Origin: Paenibacillus puerhi
GTDB lineage: Bacteria > Bacillota > Bacilli > Paenibacillales > NBRC-103111
DNA: 64,000 nucleotides
NCBI RefSeq assembly: GCF_009846885.1
Contig: NZ_WUWM01000007.1
Location: 62,001-126,000 of the forward strand
Direction of reading: 5' to 3'
Part shown: piece by piece, positions 16,096 through 26,569 of the stretch
Layout: every line of letters starts with the position of its first letter
Position numbering within the stretch: position 1 is the first letter of the stretch
The notes under the pieces: model-generated
Seen by the model: only the letters and a program-made list of their open reading frames with translations
What the model was told of the DNA's origin: nothing
Databases searched by the model: none
Position numbers and translations under genes: made by a program

Positions 16096-17133
16096 TTAAA
16101 CAGGTTGCTTCTGCGTATCGAAACGCTTGCCGCAGAGCGGTGCCAATTTCTCCAAATCCTGCATCAGACGGGCAAACTGATCCGGGAATAGCGACTGCAC
16201 GCCGTCTCCGGTCATCGAGTTGTCGGGATCGGTGTGCATCTCAACGATCAGTCCGTTAGCCCCTGCCGCGACCGACGCCTTGCTCATCGGTTCGACGAGC
16301 TCCCGCCGTCCGGTGCCATGACTTGGATCGGAGATAACCGGCAAATGGCTAAGCGATTGCAGCACCGGAATGGCCGCAAGATCCAGCGTATTGCGCGTGT
16401 AGGACTCGAACGTTCGGATTCCCCGCTCGCAAAGCATAACGTTCGGATTTCCGCCCGCTAGAATATATTCTGCCGCATTGAGGAATTCGTCGTATGTCGA
16501 GCTGAACCCTCTCTTCAGCAGCACCGGCGTCTGGATCGTGCCCAGCTTGCGAAGCAAATCAAAGTTCTGCATATTGCGCGTGCCTACCTGAAGGATATCG
16601 GCATACTCGGCGCACACCTCTACGTACTCCGGCGTCATGACTTCGGTAATGGTCAGCACTCCGTGCTTCCGTCCGGCTTCCGCCATCATAACAAGCCCTT
16701 CCACGCCAACGCCCTGGAAGCTGTAAGGCCCGGTTCTTGGCTTGAACGCCCCGCCGCGCAGCACCTGCGCCCCGCTTGCCTTCACCAGCCTGGCAATCTC
16801 GTCGATCTGTTCCGGAGATTCCACGGCACAAGGTCCTCCCATAACAACCAGCTGATCCCCGCCAATCTCCACATCCTTAATCTTGATCACGGTCGGATCC
16901 GGATGAAAATCACGGCTCGCCAGCTTATAGGACTTGGAAATTTTTACGACCTGCTCGACCCCTGACAACTGACGGATCGATTCGGCCAGTACAGGGTTGG
17001 CATTCCCGATGATGCCAACCACCGTACGATCGACACCCCGCGACACGTGAGCCTGCACGCCCTGCTTTTCGATATAATGGACAATTTCCAGAATGCGTTC
17101 TTCCGGCGTTTTATTGGATATAATTGCGATCAT
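16096..17133 (-). CDS. aroF: 3-deoxy-7-phosphoheptulonate (DAHP) synthase
   Basis: 345 residues, first step of the shikimate pathway (phosphoenolpyruvate plus erythrose 4-phosphate). Residues 1-70 form the ferredoxin-like regulatory domain seen in Thermotoga-type enzymes; the rest is the KDO8P-like barrel with GGPCAVES, KPRTGPYSFQG, GTRNMQN, LLKRGF and DPSHGTGRR. There is no fused chorismate mutase. Single gene with its own promoter and terminator; the N-terminal domain is where tyrosine/phenylalanine feedback is expected. Confidence 0.93.
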   Translation of the reverse strand: MIAIISNKTPEERILEIVHYIEKQGVQAHVSRGVDRTVVGIIGNANPVLAESIRQLSGVEQVVKISKSYKLASRDFHPDPTVIKIKDVEIGGDQLVVMGGPCAVESPEQIDEIARLVKASGAQVLRGGAFKPRTGPYSFQGVGVEGLVMMAEAGRKHGVLTITEVMTPEYVEVCAEYADILQVGTRNMQNFDLLRKLGTIQTPVLLKRGFSSTYDEFLNAAEYILAGGNPNVMLCERGIRTFESYTRNTLDLAAIPVLQSLSHLPVISDPSHGTGRRELVEPMSKASVAAGANGLIVEMHTDPDNSMTGDGVQSLFPDQFARLMQDLEKLAPLCGKRFDTQKQPV

Positions 17134-17220
17134 CAGTATCCACCCTTTCTACTGGGACAATCATTCAACACTTAGACGCTTCGACGCTTATTCGCTTTTA
17201 AGCTTTTAATCACTAAAGCG

Positions 17221-17249
17221 ATTATATAACGACTCCCGCTTAGCGTCAA
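17221..17249 (-). promoter_or_regulatory. Promoter of the DAHP synthase gene
   Basis: -35 TTGACG (17244-17249), 17-bp spacer, -10 TATAAT (17221-17226). The remaining stretch between the flanking genes (17134-17480) holds only this promoter, an ~80-base leader and the ispH terminator. Confidence 0.75.
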
Positions 17250-17364
17250 GCGTCTCTTAAAATCGCCTCTTAAAATCGAATTCTCACCGGGCAGCCATTC
17301 GAGCTTATGAGCTCCATCCTTAGAGTCATGCCCCGCCATCGAAAGTCGCCGTAATACTACAGCA

Positions 17365-17398
17365 AAGGGACGACAAGCGCCTGCGCTTGTCGTCCCTT
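17365..17398 (-). terminator. Probable ispH terminator
   Basis: A perfect 15-bp stem with a four-base loop. The T-tract on the minus side is short, so termination may be partial. Confidence 0.6.
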
Positions 17399-17480
17399 CA
17401 GCCGGACCAGCCGCCTATTCATGTGTATGGGATTTCAGAATTTCACAGGATCAATCGCCCTGTATCCCTGTATTCCCTGC

Positions 17481-18437
17481 TCAGTCTGCTTTGCCCGCTT
17501 TCGACCGGACGGCCGGTATTAACCGCTCCATATTGACGGTTCTGCGTATTTCCCAGGTGGAGGAATCCCCCTCTTGGTACCGCTCCAGATAATCGATAAC
17601 TTCCTTCGTAATCGGAGTCGGCGTCGAAGCTCCCGAAGTGACGCCCACACGACGGACCGGAGCCAGCCATTCGCGCTTCAGCTCGGAGATGTCGCCGATC
17701 CGGTAAGCCTTGACGCCGGCAATTTCCTCGGATACCTGTGCCAGCCGGTTGGAGTTATTACTGCGCGGATCGCCGACGACGATAACCAAGTCCGCATCCT
17801 TGGCCTGTTCGGCTACCGCCTCCTGACGCACCTGCGTCGCCAGACATATCTCGTTATGAATCTCGGCATGCGGGAACTTCTCTAGCAGTCGGTTCATGAT
17901 ATGCTTGATATCCCATTGGGACATCGTCGTCTGATTGGTGATCACGATATTCTCCGACGACAATCCAAGCAGCTCGACTTCCTCGAGCTTCTCGATCAGA
18001 TGCACCCGCTCCGGGGCCACGCCGATCGCACCCTCTGGCTCAGGATGCCCCTTCTTTCCGATATAAATAATATGGTAGCCCTCAGCCGTCTTCTCCCGGA
18101 TCAGATCATGAGTTCTAGTCACGTCCGGACAAGTCGCATCCACCACGGACAGCCCGCGCTCACGGGCCCGCTTGCGCACCTCAGGGGACACGCCATGGGC
18201 GGTAAAAATAACCGTCCCTTCGGTCACCTGCTCCAGAATCTCAAGACGATTAGGTCCGTCCAGCGTAATGATGCCTTCCTTCTCGAAAAATTCGGTAACA
18301 TGCGCGTTATGAACAATCATGCCCAATATATAAACCGGCCTTGGCAAATTAAAATTTTGGGCCGTCTGCATAGCCAGCTTCATCGCATCTACGACCCCAT
18401 AGCAATAGCCTCTGGGAGAAATTCGGATCACGTCCAT
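17481..18437 (-). CDS. ispH: 4-hydroxy-3-methylbut-2-enyl diphosphate reductase
   Basis: The last enzyme of the MEP isoprenoid pathway, an iron-sulfur reductase. 318 residues from the ATG that gives [15 protein letters not shown]; a longer frame to 18545 adds non-homologous residues. Cluster cysteines are seen in [14 protein letters not shown] and NEICLATQ. Other family blocks are [33 protein letters not shown] and TSGASTP. It is followed by its own hairpin and lies downstream of the histidine kinase gene, with 37 bp between. Confidence 0.95.
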   Translation of the reverse strand: MDVIRISPRGYCYGVVDAMKLAMQTAQNFNLPRPVYILGMIVHNAHVTEFFEKEGIITLDGPNRLEILEQVTEGTVIFTAHGVSPEVRKRARERGLSVVDATCPDVTRTHDLIREKTAEGYHIIYIGKKGHPEPEGAIGVAPERVHLIEKLEEVELLGLSSENIVITNQTTMSQWDIKHIMNRLLEKFPHAEIHNEICLATQVRQEAVAEQAKDADLVIVVGDPRSNNSNRLAQVSEEIAGVKAYRIGDISELKREWLAPVRRVGVTSGASTPTPITKEVIDYLERYQEGDSSTWEIRRTVNMERLIPAVRSKAGKAD

Positions 18438-18474
18438 GCCTCGCACCGCCTGTCGAAAGTAATCTATTGATCCA

Positions 18475-20022
18475 TTATACCCGATTCCCGTCGGTGAGGG
18501 AATGGGAGGAAGCTTTCGTCTCTTCGCCTCCGGTTTCCCGCGCAAGCGGAAGCCAAATAACGAAGGCCGATCCTTCGCCTTTGCCGGTCATCACCTCGAT
18601 CGAGCCTTCATGCTCATCAATGATCCATTTGGCGATGGATAGCCCAAGTCCGGTCCCCGCTTTCTGGCCGCGAGACACATCGGCACGGTAGAAACGTTCA
18701 AAGATATGGGGGACCTCGTCCTTATCCATCCCGATGCCCGTATCCTTGATGCTTATCCCGATCATCTTGCCTCCGTAGCGTCTGACCTCCATACTCACAT
18801 AGCCCGATTCCGTATACTTGAATGCATTCTCGATGAAAATGAACAGCAGCTGCTGCAAGTAATCCGAATTCCCGTATACATAGGTCGCTTCGGCCTCAGA
18901 CAGATCTCCTACGACCCAGTCCGACGTACGAGGAAGCAAGGAGGCCTTGCGAGCCACATCCTCCAGCAGAGTTTTGATCTCCAGCTCTTTCTTGTCCATC
19001 CTAAAGCCCGCATCCGCCCTCGCCAGAGCGAGCAGATCGTTCACTAGGCGGGACATGCGCTCCGCTTCATCGGAAATGTCGCGCATCGCTTCCAGGCTCA
19101 GCTCGATCGCCGGCAAAGTTCGATCCTCCTGAAGCTGGCGCTGGCTCTGCTTCCACATCTTCTGTAGCAGCTCCACATTGCCGCGGATCGTCGTCAGCGG
19201 CGTTCTCAGCTCGTGAGAAGCGTCGGAGACGAATCTGCGTTGAGCGGCATAGGCCTCCTCCATCTCCCGGTAAGCCGCCTGAAGCCGCCCCAGCATGCCG
19301 TTGATCGTCTCGGTCAGCACGCCGATCTCGTCCCCCGGTCCCTGGTACTCGATCCGGCGCTGCAGGTCGGCGCCCTTCTCGATCTGATTGGTTGCCAAGA
19401 TGACCTGCTCGATTGGCCTAAGCGCCTTACGGGCGAGAAACCACCCGATCGAAGCGGCAAGCACGATGCCGAGCAGCATGGTTAAGGTCAGGATCAGACG
19501 AAGCTGTCCGAATAACTGTTCGTAGGAGCCTGTGAAAAAGGCGGCCTGCATCATCCCGATCGGCTCCTGTCCGCTGAACAGCGGCGAAATATAGACGGGG
19601 GCATTATAGATCAAAAAATCATACCCCTTAATCTTGACCCTTTCATACAGGCATTCACTTTTTTCCGCCAAGATGCAAGCAACTTTCTTCTCGTTCACGC
19701 CCGGGAACTCAAGTCCGGCCTCGATCAGATCGTCCGAGCGGAACTTCCTGCCATCCTGCAGGTTGACGACCTGCAGGAACAGCTTGCTGCTGCGGATCGA
19801 GTTGCGCCCGGACAGCTCGAAGTTGAAGCTGAAGCCCTGCGAGGAGACGATGGGCATCGCCTTGATCCTAGGCAGTACATAATTAGCCTCATCCTTAAGA
19901 TCGGGCTTAAGCCCCGTGAAAATAATATAATTCATATAGAAATACAACCCAAGCGCCAGCACAAAGAGGGTGGCTGTCAAAATCCCTGTGTACCAAAGTG
20001 TCAGGCGCAAGCGAATCGACAT
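18475..20022 (-). CDS. Sensor histidine kinase of a two-component system
   Basis: 515 residues. Membrane helices at about 10-30 and 180-200 enclose an extracytoplasmic sensor of ~145 residues; a HAMP domain follows ([12 protein letters not shown]). The H-box is [12 protein letters not shown]-box [11 protein letters not shown] boxes [20 protein letters not shown] and GTGLGLSI. It lies one base after its response regulator's stop. Adjacency to htrA suggests an envelope- or secretion-stress role like CssRS of B. subtilis; this is inference from context. Confidence 0.9.
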   Translation of the reverse strand: MSIRLRLTLWYTGILTATLFVLALGLYFYMNYIIFTGLKPDLKDEANYVLPRIKAMPIVSSQGFSFNFELSGRNSIRSSKLFLQVVNLQDGRKFRSDDLIEAGLEFPGVNEKKVACILAEKSECLYERVKIKGYDFLIYNAPVYISPLFSGQEPIGMMQAAFFTGSYEQLFGQLRLILTLTMLLGIVLAASIGWFLARKALRPIEQVILATNQIEKGADLQRRIEYQGPGDEIGVLTETINGMLGRLQAAYREMEEAYAAQRRFVSDASHELRTPLTTIRGNVELLQKMWKQSQRQLQEDRTLPAIELSLEAMRDISDEAERMSRLVNDLLALARADAGFRMDKKELEIKTLLEDVARKASLLPRTSDWVVGDLSEAEATYVYGNSDYLQQLLFIFIENAFKYTESGYVSMEVRRYGGKMIGISIKDTGIGMDKDEVPHIFERFYRADVSRGQKAGTGLGLSIAKWIIDEHEGSIEVMTGKGEGSAFVIWLPLARETGGEETKASSHSLTDGNRV

Positions 20023-20023
20023 G

Positions 20024-20716
20024 TCAAGTCTCTCCTCTTAGCACGTAACCCGCGCCGCGAACGGTGATGATGATACGTTTATGTCCGTGCTCTTCTGTTT
20101 TTTGCCGCAGCAGCGCTATATAGACCTCAAGCACATTCGATTCTCCGCTGTAATCGTAGCCCCATATTTTTTCCATAATAATATCGCGCGAAAGCACGCG
20201 CCGCGGGTTCTGCAGGAAAAGATGGAGCAGATCGAACTCCTTCGTGGTAAGCTCGATACGTTGTCCGCCGCGGAATACCTCCCGCGTATCCAAGTCCATG
20301 AACACGTCCTGATACTGAAGCTTGTTCGCCGAAGTCTCCGCCTTATCCGCCGTTTTACGCCTCAGAAGCACGCGGACCCGAGCCAGCAGCTCCTCAAGCG
20401 CGAATGGCTTTACGAGATAATCGTCAGCGCCAAGATCCAGTCCTTTTACTCTGTCGCTCACTTCATCCTTCGCCGTAAGCATCAGCACCGGCATGTCGGA
20501 GCCGCCCTCTCGTATGCGGCGGACCACCTCCCAGCCGTCAAGCTGCGGCATCATGACGTCCAGAATCACGACATCCGGCTCGTTCTCCAAAATCTGCTTC
20601 AGCCCATCCATCCCATGATTGGCCGTCAGTACCGAATAGCCCTCGAACGCCAAGCTCCTCCGAAGCATGGATGTAATTTTCTCATCGTCGTCAATTACCA
20701 ATATTTTCTCTCGCAC
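20024..20716 (-). CDS. OmpR-family response regulator
   Basis: 230 residues. The receiver has the acidic pair DDDEK, phosphoacceptor Asp in VVILDVMMPQLDGWE, and the conserved Lys in DYLVKPFALEEL. The C-terminal winged helix carries TTKEFDLLHLFLQNPRRVLSRDIIMEKIWGYDYSGESNVLEVYI. It pairs with the kinase immediately downstream. Direct repeats upstream of htrA are candidate binding sites. Confidence 0.93.
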   Translation of the reverse strand: MREKILVIDDDEKITSMLRRSLAFEGYSVLTANHGMDGLKQILENEPDVVILDVMMPQLDGWEVVRRIREGGSDMPVLMLTAKDEVSDRVKGLDLGADDYLVKPFALEELLARVRVLLRRKTADKAETSANKLQYQDVFMDLDTREVFRGGQRIELTTKEFDLLHLFLQNPRRVLSRDIIMEKIWGYDYSGESNVLEVYIALLRQKTEEHGHKRIIITVRGAGYVLRGET

Positions 20717-20812
20717 GCGCGACTCACCGCCTTTCCCTGCTTTCCCTTATTGTCTTATTGTAACGAAAGTTGCGTCTGGAATCTAATCGCCGATTTCCGC
20801 GTGCCTCGGAAC

Positions 20813-20850
20813 AAAAAAAAGCAGGGCGTCCTTTGCGAAAGCCCTGCTTG
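20813..20850 (-). terminator. htrA terminator
   Basis: GC-rich stem (20819-20849 region) followed on the minus strand by eight T. Confidence 0.88.
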
Positions 20851-20861
20851 GATAAGCCGTT

Positions 20862-22466
20862 TTATTCGGCATTCCGATTGCCAATGGTAACCTCTATCTG
20901 CTGCTTCTTGCCGTCGCGCATAATCCCGATCGAAGCTTTGTCGCCGACCTTCAGCTTTTTGATCGCTTCACTCACCTCTGCGGGTGTTTTGATCTTGGCG
21001 CCGTTTAATTCAACGATCACGTCGTAAGGACGAATACCTGCCGCAAAGGCCGGGCTCTTGCGCTCGACTTGCGAAACAATCGCACCTTCGTTGTTCTCCA
21101 GCTTCAGCTCGGACACCCACTCTTTGTCAATATCAGCCATAGTGATACCGACATAAGGAAGAGGCTCCTTCGGAATTTTTACATTATTCTTCAGATTTTC
21201 AAGAACCGATTTGATCGTACTCGTCGGGATAGCGAACCCGATGCCTTGCGCCTGCGAGCTGACTGCGGTGTTGATCCCGATAACTTCCCCATTCAGGTTC
21301 AGCAGCGGACCGCCCGAGTTGCCGGGGTTGATGGAAGCGTCCGTTTGCAGCAGATGCTTGTAATTGCGTGTTCCGTTCGCATCCGGAATACTGATCGGAC
21401 GCTCCTTGGCACTGAGTACGCCGACCGTTACCGTATGATCGAACCCATACGGATTGCCGATCGCCACCACCCAGTCGCCTTCTCTCAGATCGTCTGCGCT
21501 GCCGAGAGGCAGTGTAGGGAACTCCTTGCCGCTCTCCGGCGTGATTTTCAAAGCGGCCAGGTCCAGATCATAGCTGTTGCCGAGCAGCTCTGCCTTGTAC
21601 GGCTCTTTGTGGCCCTGGACATAGACCCAGATCTCGTCAGCTCCGTCGATGACATGCTCATTGGTTAGAATATAGCCTGACTTTTCAAATAAAAATCCGG
21701 TTCCCATGCCGCCCGGCTGGAGCTGGCCTTGATTTTGCTGGGAGGAACCGAAGTCGTCGCCGAAGAACTGGCGGAAGAACGGATCGTTGAACAGCGAGCT
21801 GCCGCTGCGCGAGCTTCTGGCTTTGACCTTGGTCTCGATCTTAACGACAGCGGGACTGGACTGCTCCACGATCGCAGCGATGTTGTTCGGACGCGTAATG
21901 TCCAGCGCTGTAGGCCGAACCGTACCGCTCCCTGCGGACGGAGCCGCTGAAGAAGCTCCTGCCGAGCCATTCCCGGCCATCACCCCTTCGGCACCGGTAA
22001 ACAAATTCATTTTGTCCGAAGCAAACATCAGGCATCCGACTACGAGAACCCCGGCCATGAACGAAGCAAACAGGCTGCGGAAGCCGCTGCTTTTCTTCTC
22101 CGGCTTGGAGACCTGCCATCGCCCCTGGCCTGTGGAGTCCCCGTCTCCGATATGCAGCGGACGAACCGGCTTAGGCGGCGTTACCTCGACCGGAGAGGAG
22201 CCTGTGCTATCGCTCGAGCTTGTCGTTTCCGTTGCTTTGGACTGATAGGGCCCGTACGAGAAATAATGGGAGGACCTGGCGTTCCCTTCTCCCGGCCTTT
22301 CTTGCGGGCCTTGGGCCTCTTCTCTGGATTCATGCGAGGCATGCGATGCCCCGGCTTCTCCGCTCTCGCGAGCTTCCGGCTGACGGAAGAAATCGTTGAA
22401 CGGGTTATAAGAATTACCCGAATTATTCGAGTTGTTGTCATTGTTTGAATTATTGTTTTCCATCAT
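20862..22466 (-). CDS. htrA: HtrA/DegP-type membrane-anchored serine protease
   Basis: 534 residues. A long Asn/Ser/Pro-rich cytoplasmic head (~1-125), one membrane helix (SLFASFMAGVLVVGCLMFA), then a trypsin-like protease with His in TNEHVIDGADE, Asp in SYDLDLAALKI and Ser in GNSGGPLL, and one C-terminal PDZ domain (RKSPAFAAGIRPYDVIVELNG). It degrades or refolds damaged exported proteins outside the membrane. GGGAGGT precedes the start. The adjacent two-component genes and upstream repeats point to stress induction. Confidence 0.93.
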   Translation of the reverse strand: MMENNNSNNDNNSNNSGNSYNPFNDFFRQPEARESGEAGASHASHESREEAQGPQERPGEGNARSSHYFSYGPYQSKATETTSSSDSTGSSPVEVTPPKPVRPLHIGDGDSTGQGRWQVSKPEKKSSGFRSLFASFMAGVLVVGCLMFASDKMNLFTGAEGVMAGNGSAGASSAAPSAGSGTVRPTALDITRPNNIAAIVEQSSPAVVKIETKVKARSSRSGSSLFNDPFFRQFFGDDFGSSQQNQGQLQPGGMGTGFLFEKSGYILTNEHVIDGADEIWVYVQGHKEPYKAELLGNSYDLDLAALKITPESGKEFPTLPLGSADDLREGDWVVAIGNPYGFDHTVTVGVLSAKERPISIPDANGTRNYKHLLQTDASINPGNSGGPLLNLNGEVIGINTAVSSQAQGIGFAIPTSTIKSVLENLKNNVKIPKEPLPYVGITMADIDKEWVSELKLENNEGAIVSQVERKSPAFAAGIRPYDVIVELNGAKIKTPAEVSEAIKKLKVGDKASIGIMRDGKKQQIEVTIGNRNAE

Positions 22467-22554
22467 GGCTACCTCCCTTTGCTTATTCGGAAATGTCGGT
22501 TGGATAAGTGCGTACGCTCCGAGGTTTTTCCTCTTGACTCTATATTGAACTTGT

Positions 22555-22573
22555 AACCTTAAAACAACCTTAA
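22555..22573 (-). promoter_or_regulatory. Direct repeats upstream of htrA
   Basis: The eight-base sequence TTAAGGTT (minus strand) occurs twice with an 11-bp period. Such spacing is typical of OmpR-family regulators binding one face of the helix. It sits roughly where an activator would, some 90 bp before the htrA start. Confidence 0.5.
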
Positions 22574-22631
22574 AGAAACATAAATCGAAGTTAAATCATG
22601 CGGCGTATATTCCCCGGCCCAGAAACTGCAC

Positions 22632-22662
22632 AAAAAAAGACCAGGGGGCTTCCCAAGGTCTT
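22632..22662 (-). terminator. Terminator of the YugN-like gene
   Basis: Imperfect 9-10 bp stem with AAGACC/GGTCTT ends, then seven T on the minus strand. Confidence 0.8.
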
Positions 22663-22676
22663 AGTACCCGCAGATG

Positions 22677-23090
22677 TCAGTGCACCCAACGTTCCTCTAC
22701 TTCCTTAAGCAGCTTTTTGGCCTGCTCCACCCATTTGTCCTCGACTGGCGCATCTTTATCCACAGGCTCCTGAAATTGATCCAACATCGCGCCTACGATG
22801 CGAACTTGAGCCTCTTTATCCAGTCCTTCATTATACAGATGCTTAAGCACGAAGGGCGAACCCAAACGAATCACTGTCCCTGTCCCGCCATGCTCCCCCT
22901 CCAGCCTCCCGTGGGTAACCTCAAAGGGCATGCGAAGCCACACCTTCTGACCTTCATCCAAGGACCGGTCGAAGCAGCCATGCTCATAATCCCAATTGCC
23001 CCCGAGCGAGAACTCCAAGCCTTGTAAAACATCCATAGCTTTATTGTAAGTCTCTTCAACTCCCATAAGCTTCGAATCCAACGGTACCAC
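22677..23090 (-). CDS. yugN: YugN-like family protein
   Basis: 137 residues if started at the GTG that gives VPLDSKLMGVEETYNKAMDVL, which matches the usual MIPL-S-K start of YugN proteins and has GGGGGA upstream; an ATG at 23105 would add five residues. The GNWDYEHGCFDR segment is family-like. The function is unknown, and it appears restricted to Bacillales. Flanked by its own terminator. Confidence 0.75.
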   Translation of the reverse strand: MVPLDSKLMGVEETYNKAMDVLQGLEFSLGGNWDYEHGCFDRSLDEGQKVWLRMPFEVTHGRLEGEHGGTGTVIRLGSPFVLKHLYNEGLDKEAQVRIVGAMLDQFQEPVDKDAPVEDKWVEQAKKLLKEVEERWVH

Positions 23091-23215
23091 GCAGCATTCC
23101 CCCATCCATAATAGGTCCTATATCTATAGCATGAGCGCCAAGAAGGAAAAATATGCTTCATGGGCGATCGCATCTTCAAATTGATAACGAAACTCGCTCC
23201 CTTAGGTCCTATAAA

Positions 23216-23252
23216 TTAAAAAAGAAGCCGCGGCGTACACCGTTCGGCTCCC
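23216..23252 (-). terminator. Terminator of the small Asn-rich gene
   Basis: A short GC hairpin (AGCCG with CGGCT) followed by six T on the minus strand. Confidence 0.65.
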
Positions 23253-23268
23253 TTTGGTCGGTTAAGCA

Positions 23269-23445
23269 TTATTTTTGTGCTTGGTTTGCCTCGTCTTCGT
23301 TTTGATCAGCGACGTTGAAAGCTTGGTTGTTAAGAGCTTGGTTGTTAGCGGCTTGATTGTTAACATTGTTGTTCGCAGCTACCTCTTCGGAAAACTCAGC
23401 ATTATACTGCTGATTGTTTTTGTTATTCTTATTGTTCTTTGCCAT
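23269..23445 (-). CDS. Small Asn/Gln-rich protein, possibly gamma-type spore protein
   Basis: 58 residues starting MAKNNKNNKNNQQ, with a very strong ribosome site (GGGGAGGTGAT). Over a third of residues are Asn or Gln, with no Cys and few hydrophobics. The segment QQYNAEFSEEV recalls the Q-FGTEFASET repeat of gamma-type small acid-soluble spore proteins (SspE), which serve as amino-acid stores in spores. The match is short, so the assignment is tentative. Confidence 0.55.
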   Translation of the reverse strand: MAKNNKNNKNNQQYNAEFSEEVAANNNVNNQAANNQALNNQAFNVADQNEDEANQAQK

Positions 23446-23514
23446 CGATATCACCTCCCCGTCAACCATTAGTATGGTTGCTCCGAGGAGTTTTTATAAT
23501 GGAAAAAACTTAAT

Positions 23515-24180
23515 TCATTTCAGCCAATCTTCCTTCAGCTGCTTCCACATGGATTCCGTTATTTTACCGTCGCCACGCTTCACGACGAATACCTTCAAGG
23601 TCTTCTTGCCCCATTCTTTGTAGACCTGGTCCTTTGTTTCGAAATACAGATCGATCCGGTTCCCTTTGATGGCCCCACCGGTATCCGCCACTACCCCATA
23701 ACCGTAGCCTGGAATATAGAGCACGGTCCCGAGCGGGAACACGTTCGGATCTGCGGCGATCGTGGATAAAGACCCGTAGTCGCGGGAAACCTTTAAGCCT
23801 GAGAAAGTGACACCGTATTCCGGATGCCCCGGATTTTTCCCTGTTGATTCACGGCCTGCATAGTAACCGGTAGCCGTCACTTCAACAGCGACCAGCTTCG
23901 ATAAATCCTCATCCTGACGCGGAAACAGCTTATAGTCCTTCTGCCTCTGAGCACTCGCCTCTGTGGACTTTACAGGCGATGACATCTGTTTATCGGGCTG
24001 CTGGATAACGGCGGCAACAGCGGTGGCCTGAGTCCTGTCGACAGGCCCGGACATGGCAGGATTCTCATTTTCCTGCGAGAGCTTGGCCGGGGTTTGATTT
24101 TCTTCAAGCCACATCAATACGGATAACAGCGTCACAAGCAGACAGATCCATTTTGCATGACTTGCGCTTTTCGTTAACAT
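23515..24180 (-). CDS. 3D-domain protein (YuiC/YocH-like), membrane-anchored
   Basis: 221 residues from the ATG. A membrane anchor ([16 protein letters not shown]) is followed by a low-complexity linker and then the 3D domain: [38 protein letters not shown], and [17 protein letters not shown], whose three Asp residues give the name. The fold resembles MltA-type lytic transglycosylases, and Bacillus members (Sps/YuiC) act on peptidoglycan in spores or muropeptide release. GGGGAGG lies 13 bases upstream, which is far; an upstream start cannot be excluded. Confidence 0.8.
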   Translation of the reverse strand: MLTKSASHAKWICLLVTLLSVLMWLEENQTPAKLSQENENPAMSGPVDRTQATAVAAVIQQPDKQMSSPVKSTEASAQRQKDYKLFPRQDEDLSKLVAVEVTATGYYAGRESTGKNPGHPEYGVTFSGLKVSRDYGSLSTIAADPNVFPLGTVLYIPGYGYGVVADTGGAIKGNRIDLYFETKDQVYKEWGKKTLKVFVVKRGDGKITESMWKQLKEDWLK

Positions 24181-24316
24181 AGGTTTTGTTAAACCTCCCC
24201 TTACTAGAACAGACTCTCCAGGAAGGAAAGATTCTATACACGGCCCCATGTCCGGCAAAGCCAAAAGGCCTTCCCGGAGGAAGGCCGCATATGAGCATTC
24301 ACTTTCTCTATCTACA

Positions 24317-26257
24317 CTAGGAAATGGTCTTAGTCGTAATATCTTCTTGGATCATCGCGATGACCTGTTCGATGCTTTGAGCCCCTAGATCGCCCTCTCC
24401 GCGCTTACGTACGGAAGCTCCCTGGGACTGAACTTCATTCTCGCCGACAACGAGCATATAGGGGATTTTCTCCAGCTGGGCTTCTCGGATTTTATAGCCA
24501 AGCTTTTCATTGCGCAGGTCGGCTTCAACCCGGATGCCGGCCAGCTGCAGCTTCTCCTGCAGCTCACGCGCATAGTCGTCGAAGTTGCCCGATACCGGCA
24601 GCACCTTCGCCTGAACGGGGCTAAGCCAAGTCGGCAAAGCGCCGGCGAAGTTCTCCAGCAGGAACGCCGTCATCCGTTCCATCGTGGAGATGATCCCGCG
24701 ATGGATGACGACAGGACGGTGCTTCTGACCGTCGGCACCGACGTATTCTAGCTGGAACCGCTCAGGCAGCAGGAAATCAAGCTGGGCGGTGGATAGCGTT
24801 TCTTCTTTTTTGAGCGCAGTCTTGATCTGTACATCAAGCTTCGGTCCGTAGAACGCCGCTTCCCCTTCCGCTTCGAAAAACGGCAGGCCCAGCTCCTCGA
24901 CTACCTCGCGAAGCATGCGCTGGGACATTTCCCACATCTCATCGTTTTGGAAATATTTCTCCGTATCCTTCGGATCGCGATACGACAGACGGAAGCGGTA
25001 ATCCTTAATGCCGAAGTCCTCATACACGTGACGGATCAAATTCACTACCCGTGCAAACTCTTCCTTAATCTGATCCGGACGGCAGAAAATATGGGCGTCG
25101 TTCAAGGTCATGGCCCGAACGCGGTGAAGGCCTGTCAGCGCACCCGACATCTCGTAGCGATGCATCGTGCCGAGCTCCGCGATCCGTACCGGCAGGTCGC
25201 GGTAGCTGCGCATATCGCTCTTATAGACCATCATATGATGCGGACAGTTCATGGGTCTTAGGACAAGCTCCTCATTGTCCATAACCATCTTAGGGAACAT
25301 ATCCTCCTGGTAGTGCTCCCAGTGACCGCTTGTTTTGTACAGCTCCACATTGGCCAATACCGGCGTGTACACGTGCTGATAGCCAAGGCGTTCCTCCAGA
25401 TCGACGATATAGCGCTCCATCGTCCGACGGATTTTGGCGCCGTTCGGCAGCCAAAGCGGGAGCCCTTGTCCCACCTCGCTGGAGAAGCCGAACACCTTCA
25501 GCTCCTTGCCAAGCTTGCGGTGGTCGCGTTTCTTGGCTTCCTCGAGCAGATGAAGATGCTCCTCAAGCTCCGCTTTTTTGGGGAAGGCAGTACCATAGAT
25601 GCGCTGCAGCATCTTGTTCTTGGAGTCCCCGCGCCAATAAGCGCCTGCTACGCTAAGCAGCTTGAATGCCTTTATCCGTCCTGTGGATGGCAAGTGAGGC
25701 CCCCGGCAAAGGTCAAAAAACTCACCCTGATCATAGATAGTGATGACGGAATCCGCAGGCAGATCGTTGATCAGCTCCAGCTTTAACGGGTCCTCCAGAT
25801 CGCCGAAAATGCGCAGCGCCTCGCCGCGGCTCACCACACGGCGGCGGATCGGCAGATTCTCCTGTACGATACGCTCCATTTCCTTCTCGATCTTAAGCAA
25901 ATCCTCAGGGGTGATGGAGGTTTCCAGATCGATATCATAGTAAAAACCATCCTCGATGACAGGACCGATACCGAGCTTAACCGTTTTTTCCCCAAATATC
26001 CGCTTAATGGCCTGTGCCATCAGATGAGCCGTGCTGTGACGGTATACCTCAAGACCCGCCTCACTATCGAGCGTAACGATCTCAAGAGCAGCATCCTTAT
26101 CCAATTCCGTGCTCAAGTCGACAGGTTGTCCGTCAACTTTTCCAATCACCGCATTTTTCTTCAAGCCGCTGCTGATCGACCCTGCGACTTCCTCAATGGT
26201 AATTCCCTTCTCGTACTCCCGGACCGCTCCGTCTGGAAAAGTTACTTTGACTGACAT
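24317..26257 (-). CDS. thrS: Threonyl-tRNA synthetase
   Basis: 646 residues with all domains: TGS (residues 1-62), editing domain with [10 protein letters not shown] and [14 protein letters not shown], class II catalytic core with [14 protein letters not shown] and [19 protein letters not shown], motif 3 [22 protein letters not shown], and the C-terminal anticodon-binding domain. A T-box leader precedes it, so expression should rise when threonyl-tRNA is uncharged. The upstream neighbour ytxC is the usual order in Bacillales. Confidence 0.97.
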   Translation of the reverse strand: MSVKVTFPDGAVREYEKGITIEEVAGSISSGLKKNAVIGKVDGQPVDLSTELDKDAALEIVTLDSEAGLEVYRHSTAHLMAQAIKRIFGEKTVKLGIGPVIEDGFYYDIDLETSITPEDLLKIEKEMERIVQENLPIRRRVVSRGEALRIFGDLEDPLKLELINDLPADSVITIYDQGEFFDLCRGPHLPSTGRIKAFKLLSVAGAYWRGDSKNKMLQRIYGTAFPKKAELEEHLHLLEEAKKRDHRKLGKELKVFGFSSEVGQGLPLWLPNGAKIRRTMERYIVDLEERLGYQHVYTPVLANVELYKTSGHWEHYQEDMFPKMVMDNEELVLRPMNCPHHMMVYKSDMRSYRDLPVRIAELGTMHRYEMSGALTGLHRVRAMTLNDAHIFCRPDQIKEEFARVVNLIRHVYEDFGIKDYRFRLSYRDPKDTEKYFQNDEMWEMSQRMLREVVEELGLPFFEAEGEAAFYGPKLDVQIKTALKKEETLSTAQLDFLLPERFQLEYVGADGQKHRPVVIHRGIISTMERMTAFLLENFAGALPTWLSPVQAKVLPVSGNFDDYARELQEKLQLAGIRVEADLRNEKLGYKIREAQLEKIPYMLVVGENEVQSQGASVRKRGEGDLGAQSIEQVIAMIQEDITTKTIS

Positions 26258-26280
26258 GCTTAAACGACCTCCGTATTCAA

Positions 26281-26545
26281 CTAAAATAAGCGCATTCCTC
26301 CCGTAAAGGGACGAGTGCGCTTGGCTCGTGGTTCCACCCTAATTCAATCCGTGTCCAGGCAGCCAGGCTGCGTAAGTCATGGCCAACGGATCCTCCAGCA
26401 TTCGCTAACGGGAATGACTCGGCGGCCTATACTTGACTTCCCGGAAGGAGAAGCGTTCCATGCCGCGGCTACAAAGGGGTAAACGACAGATGCATAAACC
26501 GAAGGGGCTTGCAGCCGGGTCCCCTCTCTCTGGACGGCGCCTCAG
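26281..26545 (-). promoter_or_regulatory. T-box riboswitch of thrS
   Basis: The conserved T-box AGGGTGGAACCACG is at 26327-26340 (minus strand). It is followed by a terminator hairpin (26288-26322) and a T-rich run. About 200 bases of structured leader with stem I lie upstream to 26545. The specifier codon was not assigned by eye; Thr is expected from the downstream gene. Confidence 0.93.
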
Positions 26546-26569
26546 TCATTCATATCTTTGATCATGGCC

